Origin: Clostridiales bacterium
Lineage (GTDB): Bacteria > Bacillota > Clostridia > Christensenellales > JAISNN01
Reading direction: 5' to 3'
NCBI GenBank assembly: GCA_031275485.1
Contig: JAISOS010000022.1
Span: 1 to 57,659, forward strand
Length of the DNA: 57,659 bases
This document shows positions 17,555 through 25,058 of this stretch, one piece after another. A program made the position numbers and the translations under genes. The first letter of the stretch is position 1; the number at the start of each line of letters is the position of its first letter. The notes under the pieces are model-generated. The model saw only the letters and a program-made list of their open reading frames with translations, ran no database searches and was not told the DNA's origin.

Positions 17555-17657
17555 ACCCGTCCTAAAATACGCGCTTCACAGTTATAAGCCAAGCAATCCG
17601 CATCGTTTATTATACTCTAGTGTCTCTCGCGTTAATCCGCAAGTTTTAGGACGGATC
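17554..17657. mobile_element. 104-bp MITE-like element flanked by TA
   Basis: Ends GACCCGTCCTAAAAT (17554-17568) and GTTTTAGGACGGATC (17643-17657) form an imperfect inverted repeat of about 15-20 bp. Both sides are flanked by TA (17552-17553 and 17658-17659), as expected after insertion by a Tc1/mariner- or IS630-type transposase. The inside has no coding frame. The left TA is part of the mntP stop codon. The same terminal word recurs at 57463-57478. Confidence 0.6.
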
Positions 17658-17777
17658 TAACGGTTAACGTTTATTTTTTCTCTCTTAGGTCCGCCGCCGG
17701 TTAAACCCGGCGCTTATCTTTCGGCAAATTTACCGTCCGACAAAAAAACGTCTTTTCCGCCGTTTGTCCGCAATTTT

Positions 17778-18398
17778 TCATACCGCTTTTTCATCTTCTT
17801 TCCGTAGCATAGGCTTGTCTTTTTCACCGCTTATTCCGTCGTTTTTTATGCCGTTTATTTCATCGTCATTTTCGCCGCTCACCCCGCTCGCTTTCTCAGT
17901 GTTTTCCGCGTTTTCATCCGGCAAAAGAGCTTTTTCTTCCGCGCCGGCCGCTCTCGCCGCCTCGCGCTCTCCTATCTCCTCTATCATTTCTTTCAACCGC
18001 TCCTTTGTCACGGATTTTATGCGGAAAATGAAAAGGTAGTAATGTCCCAATATTATTATACCCAAAACTATGCGCATAGGCAAAGCGTTCACCGTAATTA
18101 TCGGTATGGAAATCAAAATCGTAACGAGCGCTAGTACCCTTATCTTATTGGCGTTCGTCATCGCGCGCGTTTTCACGAACGGCTCCAAATATTTTTTATA
18201 GGCTTAGAGGATACGAACCGCCGCTCGAACCGTACCGACCCCTTGGCATAGCACGCGAGCGTCAAAAGAAAAAGCGGCACGGTGGGCAGTATCGGCAAAA
18301 ATATTCCCGCCGTCCCCAAACCATAAGGATATGCTATCCACGGCGATCAGCGCCGCGTTGACTATTTTTTTACTCTTTTTTATTTTCGGTTTTTCCAT
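17778..18398 (-). pseudogene. DUF454 (YbaN-like) small membrane protein gene, frameshifted
   Basis: Reading three frames in turn gives a nearly complete DUF454 protein. MEKPKIKKSKK and the first helix come from 18398. Then, in the next frame, GLGTAGIFLPILPTVPLFLL with ACYAKGSVRFER is the family hallmark. Then, in a third frame, YKKYLEPFVKTRAMTNANKI and two more helices continue to the stop at 17778. Breaks lie near 18335 and 18195. The intact protein would have an added Asp/Glu/Asn-rich C-terminal tail of about 70 residues. DUF454 proteins are uncharacterised inner-membrane proteins. Sequencing error is the alternative, but neighbouring genes are broken too. Confidence 0.75.
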
Positions 18399-18608
18399 AT
18401 TAATTTCTCCGTTTATCCGTTTTTTTTTGCGTTTTACGTCATACGCGAATCTCGTTATTTTTCACCCGTTTCGCCGCGTTTATCATGAAAAGTTTGCCGT
18501 TTTCATTTTGTCGAGTATTTATTTAACATACAAAACCGCGTCGTTTCTTCACCGTCTTTACACTTATTTTACCTATGTACGCCGCAAAATAATTTTAGTC
18601 TTTTTCGT

Positions 18609-19379
18609 TTATTTCGCCGTATCGGTTATAAAATAACTCTCTCCGTTCGCGCGCTTTATTTCCTCGGCGTCCACGCCGAACACATCCCGTATAAACTTGG
18701 GCGTAACCGTGCTTTTCGCGTCGCCGCGCGCCTTCACCGCGCCGTCCTTCATCACAATTATTCCGTCCGAATATCTTACCGCCTGATTTATATCGTGCAA
18801 TACCGCGGCGACGGTAATACCCTTTTCGCGGTTGACATTTCGGATTATTTCCATTATTTCAAGCTGATAAAAAATGTCCAAAAATGAGGTCGGCTCGTCG
18901 AGGAACATAATCTCGGGCTACTGGCAGAGCGCCATAGCGATAAAGACCCTCTGTCCTTCGCCCCGAAAGATCGGCTACGGGGAGGTTCGCATAATTTTCG
19001 AGCGCGGCGCGCCTTATCGCGTCGTCTATAATTTTCTCGTCCCCGTCGTCAAGCGCGCCGAACGCCCTCTCGTGAGGCGTCCTGCCGTAGGCGACCATTT
19101 CGCGGACGGTAATTTCTCCCGGCGCCTCGTTAAGCTGATAAATACTCGCCGCCGTGCGCGCGAACCCGCGTCCTTTAAGCCGCTTATCTCCCTGCCGTCC
19201 AGGTACACGCCGCCCGATTGCGGCTTACGCAGTCTGCCGCACAGCGAAAGGAGTGCGCTTTTGCCGCACCCGTTCGGTCCTATCAGCGCGGTAATTTTTC
19301 CCTTTTTAAACAGACAGTCGAAGCCGTCCAGCACCGGTTTTTTTCTATCGTATCCGAACCGCACGCCGTTTATTCGCAT
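18609..19379 (-). pseudogene. iron-siderophore/cobalamin-type ABC transporter ATPase (FepC/FhuC-like), broken
   Basis: Segments of one ATPase appear in different frames. Walker A GPNGCGKSALL comes first. After a frameshift near 19180 comes NEAPGEITVREMVAYGRTPH. After a second shift inside the ABC signature near 18970 (LSG, then GEGQRVFIAMAL), a TAG at 18918-18920 follows CQ, and then Walker B IMFLDEPTSFLDI, the H-loop VLHDINQA and a FepC-type C-terminus. That is two frameshifts plus one nonsense codon, the latter explained by a C-to-T change in CAG. The cognate permease at 19684-20647 is also broken and no binding protein is present, so the importer is dead here unless the errors come from assembly. 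Confidence 0.8.
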
Positions 19380-19683
19380 AGAGTCTTTCCCTTATTTTAC
19401 GGCGTTTTTTGCCGTTATTTTGCAGTTTTTTACGCGTTTTTTCGTCCGTTTTTCGTAATTTTTCCGATCGTTTTTACGGCGTTTTTTTGCCTTATTTCTA
19501 CGGTATTTTTTATTTTTTTGCGTAAATTTTTATTTTTTTACGGTTTTTTTGTATTATTTATACTTTTTTTCATAGTTTTTTGACTTTTTTACGTAATTTC
19601 CTAATCGTTTTATACTTTCTTTTATGCTTTTATATCATTTTATACCGTTTTTTTGTATTTTTCGCGTTTTTATATCGCCGTTT
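19380..19683. other. T-tract array between the ABC permease and ATPase remnants
   Basis: About 300 bases made of runs of 4-7 T separated by short ACGG/CGCG/GTA words, a spacing of roughly 10-16 bp. No gene. Peptides translated from it are just Phe-rich. Such phased tracts can bend DNA; on the minus strand it is an A-rich leader. Confidence 0.5.
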
Positions 19684-20647
19684 TTACACTCTTTTCCCGC
19701 TTTTTTTCAGCAAAAATATAAATATTGCGCCGCCGACTGCTACGGTTATTATACCGACCGGCATTGAAAACGGCTTGTTTATAACACAGCGTCCGAGAAA
19801 GTCCGCGAACGATACGGTAAACGCGCCTAAAATCGCGGAAAGCGGAGTCAATTTCGCGTAATTCGCGCCGAGAAGCCTCTCCGCGCCGAGCGGCGCAAGC
19901 AGACCGACGAACGCGGTTATTCCCACCGCCGAGCTTGCGGCGGCGCAAAGCGGAACGCCGGTCGCGGCAATCAGCCCCTTATAAAGATTGACCTTTACGC
20001 CCAAGCCGCGCGCCGTTTTGTCGCCAAGCGAGAGTACGTTGCATTTCGGAATCAAGAGAACGGCGAAAAGCAATCCCACGCCCGTATACGCCGCGAGGTT
20101 TATAAGCTCCGTATCCGACGGAATCCCTACGCTCCCCGCTCTCGTCATAAGCGGCGCGGAAGCCGCCGATCCGCTCATAAGGGCGAGCGTTATCACGGCC
20201 ATAATGAAAATTACGTTTACGGCGGCGGGCAGAATCCGCTCGGTTTTCAGCGCTCCCCCGTTTCACGACAAAAAGAAAATAAGCGCGCACACTAAGAGCG
20301 CGGCGAACGCGGCGAAAAGCGCGGAAAAATTGACGAGCGCGGGCGCGAACATCGCGACGGCGATATTGACGACGCAAGCCGACGAGGATATTCCCATAAC
20401 GCTCGGATCGTTCAAGCGGCTCTTGGTCGCCGAGCCGAACATAACTCCCGAAACGCCGAGTCCCGCACCCGAGAGCAGCGCGGCTATAACGCGCGGTGCG
20501 CGCACCCTTAAAACCGCCGCCGCCGAAAACGCTCCTCAAAATCTCGAAAACGGAGACCTTGACGCTCCCCGTGCCCGTCGCCAGCGAAAAGAGGCAAAGC
20601 GCCGATAATATAATTACCGACGCCGCGTATACGGTTATAATTTTCAA
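19684..20647 (-). pseudogene. FecCD-type iron ABC transporter permease, broken
   Basis: The N-terminal helix (SVIILSALCLFSLATGTGS) begins at a TTG at 20647. A one-base shift near 20505-20512 leads to the FecCD core LRVRAPRVIAALLSGAGLGV and SRLNDPSVMGISSSA. The same frame meets a TGA at 20263-20265 (a CGA-to-TGA change would explain it) and then continues with ERILPAAVNVIFIM, TAFVGLLAPLGAERLLG and the C-terminal helices to 19684. These permeases pair with a FepC-type ATPase and a substrate-binding lipoprotein to import ferric siderophores, haem or B12. The ATPase next door is also broken and the binding protein is missing. Confidence 0.8.
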
Positions 20648-20750
20648 AAATTTTCTCTGCCGACACGCCGATGCCGTAGCCCTCGGCGGACGCGTATTTT
20701 ATATCGTTTACGCGTCCGTAATGCGACCTTGTTTTTCACAAAAAACGCTT

Positions 20751-20820
20751 AAAAGTTTTTTGGAAAGGGGCGCGGGGGAAACCTTTTATGAACAAAAGGT
20801 TTCCCCCGCGTAAATCCCCG
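20751..20820. repeat. dispersed palindrome, near-consensus copy
   Basis: Left outer arm AAAAGTTTTTTGGAAAGGGG, then inner arms GCGGGGGAAACCTTTT and AAAAGGTTTCCCCCGC around TATGAAC. This is one of the cleanest members of the family and serves as reference for the others. Confidence 0.85.
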
Positions 20821-20846
20821 CCGTTATCTCTTCAAAAAAGAATTTT

Positions 20847-22496
20847 TCAAATCAAAATCGGCGTTTCGCCGTTCGCGGGGAAGTTCATATTCGGAGGAAA
20901 GTACCAGAATTCGGGCTGCAAATGCAGTTTTCCGTTGAAAAACGTCGCGGAGCTAAGGAATTCGAGCGCGCCGGCGCGCTTACCGAAATCGTTGATACCG
21001 CCTCTCTTGCCGACCGCTATCAGACTCGCGCCGTAGAAATACGCGCTTTGCGAATACTCCGGCATATCGTCGAAGCTCGCGGTAATACGTCCGGCATACG
21101 CCGACGCTTCGGTCGAATCCGCGAATACGTCGGCCGCCGCGAACACGTCCGTCAAAACCGCCCGATTACCGCCGCCGAGCACGCCGTTATAGTATGCGGC
21201 GATACCGCCCGCGTATGCCGCGCCGCTATCGGAAAACGCCGATACGCAACCGAGAGAAAACGCCTTTTCAATGTGAAAATTGCTAACGTTGCCCGCTATG
21301 CCGCCCGCGTATATATCCGCGCCGTCCGTCCTCGCGCTTATTATGACGGATGAACGGCCGTTGGTAAGAGACTTAAACAAGGCGTAGTCGTTACCCGTCG
21401 AAAATACCGCGCCGATTATCCCGCCGACATACAGCGCGGACCGAGCTCCTTCGGCATCTCCGCCGTTCGCGTCCGTTTTGGTCGCGGCTATGCGCCCCGA
21501 CGCGGAACAGGAATAAATTTCAGTATCCTCGGCAACTCCGACGAGCGCGCCTACATAAGCTATCCCGGAGGATTCGACGTTTACGCGCGCGTCTTCCACG
21601 TTCAGCCCGAAAATACGCGCGTTTCTCGCGCGACCGAAAAGCCCGAATTCCGCTCCCGAAAAGGACGCGGGAGCGGCGAAGTTCGAAACCGTGCGCCCGT
21701 TTCCGTCGAAAACGCCCGTAAACGCCGAGTCTGCCGAGCCTATCGGCGTCCAATCCGCGCCGCGAAGGTCTATGTCCGCCGTCAGACGGAAGTGCAAGAT
21801 GCCGCCCGAATTTTCGGAATTCACCGAATTTACGAGCGCGAGTTCCGCGGCGGAGGCAATCAAATACGGCGAAGCCGCCGTACCCTCTCCCCCCGAAAAA
21901 CCTGCGGACGGATTTATCGCCGCGCCCGCGCCGCCGTTATCCGAAAAACGCGCGGTCAGGGTCAGGGCGTTCGGCGGCATTATGAAAGAATAACTCTCCT
22001 CCGCCGACAAAAATACGCTCCCCTTATACCAGCCCGAAAACGCGCCGTTCTCTTTCGGTTCCGCTAAAACCCTCGCTTTCTCATCCGTAAAGACGCCTAT
22101 GCCCGCGACCGCGTCCCCGTCCGTAAACTCGCCCGCGCCGGTTTCAACGCGATAACCGCCGAGCGCGGGGTCGGATGCGATAACGGCGAGCGTCTGCGGT
22201 TTCGGAGAGAATTTTGCGAACGCCGTTATGTCGCGCGTAACCTTCGCGCTTCTTGTAAATTCGACGTCGGGCGAGTCAGAATAATACCACCCCCCGAACG
22301 CGTAGCCTTCCTTAACGGGATCGCCCGGAAAGACCGAAACGTCGCCTTTTTTTACGTCTACGGCGAAATATACCCCGCCGTCCTTCAAAAAAGTTACGTT
22401 ACAGCGCGGCTTTTGAAACCAACCGCAGGACGACAGAATCGCAGCGGACGACACGCAGACAAATATAAACCACAACAACTTTTTTGCCTTTACCAT
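20847..22496 (-). CDS. surface lipoprotein with InlB-type repeats and GLUG domain
   Basis: A 549-residue exported protein. Residues 1-23 are a lipoprotein signal peptide with lipobox LSSC, so C24 would be lipidated and the protein held on the outer face of the membrane. Two B-repeat-like segments follow (GYAFGGWYYSDSP near 63-75; FSGWYKGSVF further on), then a long region from about residue 203. That region has the GLUG pattern: ADIDLRGADWTPIG, FTGVFDGNGRTVSNF and repeated YVGALVG/YVGGIIG/YAGGIAG strands of a beta-helix. Such proteins are adhesin-like. The ATG has AAGGAG about 10 nt upstream. Three Cys-poor repeat proteins in this window share the B-repeat. Confidence 0.85.
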   Translation of the reverse strand: MVKAKKLLWFIFVCVSSAAILSSCGWFQKPRCNVTFLKDGGVYFAVDVKKGDVSVFPGDPVKEGYAFGGWYYSDSPDVEFTRSAKVTRDITAFAKFSPKPQTLAVIASDPALGGYRVETGAGEFTDGDAVAGIGVFTDEKARVLAEPKENGAFSGWYKGSVFLSAEESYSFIMPPNALTLTARFSDNGGAGAAINPSAGFSGGEGTAASPYLIASAAELALVNSVNSENSGGILHFRLTADIDLRGADWTPIGSADSAFTGVFDGNGRTVSNFAAPASFSGAEFGLFGRARNARIFGLNVEDARVNVESSGIAYVGALVGVAEDTEIYSCSASGRIAATKTDANGGDAEGARSALYVGGIIGAVFSTGNDYALFKSLTNGRSSVIISARTDGADIYAGGIAGNVSNFHIEKAFSLGCVSAFSDSGAAYAGGIAAYYNGVLGGGNRAVLTDVFAAADVFADSTEASAYAGRITASFDDMPEYSQSAYFYGASLIAVGKRGGINDFGKRAGALEFLSSATFFNGKLHLQPEFWYFPPNMNFPANGETPILI

Positions 22497-22585
22497 TAAT
22501 TACATGCTCCTTTTTTTATTTTTAAATAACCGCTAACTGCGGCGTAACCCTTTTACGAACGAAATAACAATACAAAACTCACTCT

Positions 22586-24112
22586 CTACGCGCCCTTTCT
22601 CAAAGCGTCCAAAGCGTATCGCACGCGCCGTTTACTCTCCTCCGCGCCCAACAAACACAGCATTTCGACCGCGCCGCCGGGCGTCGCCGCCCTGCCCGTC
22701 ACGGCTATGCGGACGCACCACAAAACCTGCCCCTTTTTATACCCGTTTTTCTCGGCGAGTCCGGAAAGATACGTCTGTAAGCGCTCTTCGCCAAATTCCG
22801 CGCCGTCCGCTTTATCCGTATTATTCGCTTTGTGCGCGCCGGCGCCGTTTATTCCGCCCAAATCGTTCACGCCGTCTATACCGTCGAGATACAACTCCAA
22901 AATTTTTGCGGCGACAACGCCGTCGGTTTTCCATTTTTGATTTACAAAAAGCGACAAATCCAAGGGCGCGCCGTAATATTCGGCGATAAAATCTATCAGC
23001 TTAGGAATATCGGAAAGCGTTTCCGCCCGCGTATGCAGTAGCCGCGCTATTTTGCCCGTATCGAGTCCGAGCTCCGCCGCCTTGCTGCGCGCTATAAACG
23101 GCGCGGCGAGCCGCGTAAACTCCGCTAGCGACAGCTCCTTTATGTATTGGGAATTCAGCCAGCGCATCTTATTCTCGTCAAAAATACTGCAACTGCGGCT
23201 CAGTCCTTCTACGGAAAAATTCGCGATAAGCTCGTCCATACTCATTTTTTCCGCATTGTCCTTCGGACTCCAGCCGAGTAACGCGATATAATTTATAATC
23301 GCCTGCGGCAAATACCCTTTCGCGATAAAATCCTCGAAATTCGCGTCGCCGTACCGCTTGCTCAGCTTGCGCGCGGCGTCCTTCATAATCAATTGCAGGT
23401 GAATATAAACCGGCCGCTCCCAGCCGAAAGCGTCGTATATAAGGTTGTATTTCGGCGTACTCGACAGATATTCCACGCCGCGCAACACGTGGGTTATGCC
23501 CATAAGCCTGTCGTCTATGACGTTCGCGAAATTATACGTCGGCATACCGTCGCTCTTTATCAGAATATTATCCTCCAGCTCGTCGCTGTCCACGCCGATT
23601 TCGCCGAACACCAAGTCCTCGTAAACCGTCAAAACGCCTTTCGGAACGTTTTGCCGTATTACATACGACGCGCCCGCCGCTAATTTTTTTTTAATCTCTT
23701 CGCGCGATAATTTCAGACAATGCTTATCGTAAGTTCTCACGCCGTTCGCGTCCGTCAACCCCTCCAGCCGCTCCTTCGAGCAGAAACAATAATACGCGCC
23801 GCCGCGGGCGATAAGCTCCTCCGCGTATTTTTTATAAATTCCCCGCTTTTGCCTTTCGCTCTGCACATACGGCGCGAATGCGCCGCCCTCGCGCGGACCC
23901 TCGTCAACCTCTATCCCCGAAGTCCTTAGCGTGCGGTAAACGACGTCCTCCGCGCCCTCCACATAACGCTCTCTGTCCGTATCTTCGATGCGCAAAACAA
24001 ACCGCCCGCCGTTTTTTTTCGCGAATAAATACGCGTACAGTGCGGTCCTCAAATTGCCTATGTGCATAAAACCCGTCGGACTCGGGGCAAAACGCGTCCT
24101 TACTTCTTTCAT
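22586..24112 (-). CDS. gltX: glutamyl-tRNA synthetase
   Basis: A 508-residue class I synthetase charging tRNA-Glu (and possibly tRNA-Gln in Bacillota that use GatCAB; which type cannot be told here). HIGN at residues 17-20 and KLSKRYGD are the two ATP-binding signatures, and RFAPSPTGFMHIGN is unmistakable. A Gly/Asn/Asp-rich insert of about 30 residues (LDGIDGVNDLGGINGAG and on, near 22790-22890) interrupts the anticodon-binding part. I start it at the ATG at 24110-24112 with GGAGA just upstream. The frame stays open for 20 more codons, but those come from the dispersed palindrome beside the gene. A tRNA-Gln(TTG) gene lies in the same window, but no GlnRS. Confidence 0.93.
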   Translation of the reverse strand: MKEVRTRFAPSPTGFMHIGNLRTALYAYLFAKKNGGRFVLRIEDTDRERYVEGAEDVVYRTLRTSGIEVDEGPREGGAFAPYVQSERQKRGIYKKYAEELIARGGAYYCFCSKERLEGLTDANGVRTYDKHCLKLSREEIKKKLAAGASYVIRQNVPKGVLTVYEDLVFGEIGVDSDELEDNILIKSDGMPTYNFANVIDDRLMGITHVLRGVEYLSSTPKYNLIYDAFGWERPVYIHLQLIMKDAARKLSKRYGDANFEDFIAKGYLPQAIINYIALLGWSPKDNAEKMSMDELIANFSVEGLSRSCSIFDENKMRWLNSQYIKELSLAEFTRLAAPFIARSKAAELGLDTGKIARLLHTRAETLSDIPKLIDFIAEYYGAPLDLSLFVNQKWKTDGVVAAKILELYLDGIDGVNDLGGINGAGAHKANNTDKADGAEFGEERLQTYLSGLAEKNGYKKGQVLWCVRIAVTGRAATPGGAVEMLCLLGAEESKRRVRYALDALRKGA

Positions 24113-24146
24113 ATGTCTCCGTCTGTTTTTTATCCGGGGAGAGATT

Positions 24147-24210
24147 ATGCGGGGGAAACCTTTTGTGAACAAAAGGTTTCCCCCGCCCCCCCCTTTCCAA
24201 AAAACTTTAA
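24147..24210. repeat. dispersed palindrome, near-perfect copy
   Basis: TGCGGGGGAAACCTTTTGTG and AACAAAAGGTTTCCCCCGC form the hairpin, followed by the right outer arm CCCCCTTTCCAAAAAACTTT. It touches the gltX leader. Confidence 0.85.
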
Positions 24211-24374
24211 TAATTTTTATATATAAAGGGCAAGCGCCGCGCCCGAGTTTTCATGAATTCCGCCGCAACGGGAGGTAACCTTCTGCAAACCGGACGTTTT
24301 CCCCGTCCCCTTTCCAAAAAACTTCAATATATTCGCTTTATTCGACAATTCCATTTAACAATTTTACGCAAAAT

Positions 24375-24441
24375 TGGCGGTAGCGTGTCCGTATAAAACG
24401 CGTCCCGTCCGCCCGCTTTTGCGGTCAGTTTAAACTATGCG
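24375..24441. repeat. 67-bp repeat, copy 1 of 2
   Basis: Shares TCCGTATAAAACGC, CCGCCCGC/CCGCTCCC and CAGTTTAAAC-type words in the same order with 40464-40531. Identity is about 80 percent by eye. It has no coding character. Confidence 0.55.
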
Positions 24442-24589
24442 TTCCTTATATAGTTAAAAAAACTAATCCGCCGTATTAAATAGTTAAAAAAACTAATGCC
24501 TTAGTAAATTGAGGACGTCTTTCGGAAAGGCGCGGGGGGACTTTCCTCCGGAGAAAAGATTTTTCCGGCATAAATCCCCTTCCGTTCTT

Positions 24590-25003
24590 TCAAAAAGAGC
24601 TTCTCGCGGAAAACAATTCTTCTATTCTCGCGGACTTTCCCGTAACGTACAAAAAGCCGATAACCGCCTCCAAACCCGTCGCGTTTCTGTACTCGGAGAC
24701 CGCCGCGTTTTTGGCGGTATTCTTGGTTTTGCCGTTTCTGGCGCGCATATAAACCGCCCGCTCGTCCTCGCCGAGAAAAGGCAGAATTTCCGCCGCGGCG
24801 GCGGCTTGAGCGCGCGCGTTGACTATCCCCGCGGTTTCCTTTTGCAACGCGCCCGACTTGCGAGCGGAACCAAGCGCGGCATCCGTTCTTACGCAAAGCG
24901 TCATAAGCGCGTCGCCTATAAAAGCCAGAACGAGCGCGTTCATATTCAGCGCGTCCTTAGCGTCCGCGGCGTTCGGATATACGGGTATGTTCCGCAAAGT
25001 CAA
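24590..25003 (-). CDS. mrnC: Mini-ribonuclease 3 (MrnC)
   Basis: A 137-residue RNase III-like enzyme without a dsRNA-binding domain. In Bacillota it matures 23S rRNA ends. The catalytic helix reads LVLAFIGDALMTLCVR (IGDA with the metal-binding Asp), and the second acidic motif lies in YRNATGLEAVIGFLYVTGK; both match the MrnC pattern closely. The start is uncertain. A TTG at 25003 is crowded by AAGAGG, and a second TTG at 24997 has better spacing from it. The family N-terminus fits either. In many Bacillota mrnC follows cysS; here it sits between gltX and an acyl-CoA synthetase. Confidence 0.88.
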   Translation of the reverse strand: MTLRNIPVYPNAADAKDALNMNALVLAFIGDALMTLCVRTDAALGSARKSGALQKETAGIVNARAQAAAAAEILPFLGEDERAVYMRARNGKTKNTAKNAAVSEYRNATGLEAVIGFLYVTGKSARIEELFSARSSF

Positions 25004-25058
25004 ACCTCTTTAATTTTTTTATTTTATAAACGGGGTTCCCACGTGAAAAAACACCCTC

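Larger units (their letters stand above)
24113..24589. other. repeat-filled gap between gltX and mrnC
   Basis: It holds palindrome copies at 24147-24210, about 24265-24332 and about 24505-24589, a 67-bp element at 24375-24441 that recurs at 40464-40531, and two direct copies of TAGTTAAAAAAACTAAT at 24451-24467 and 24481-24497. Confidence 0.65.

Noticed and set aside
24147-24590. CRISPR array
   Set aside because: Repeats are palindromic, scattered at irregular distances over the whole window and lack unique spacers of uniform length.
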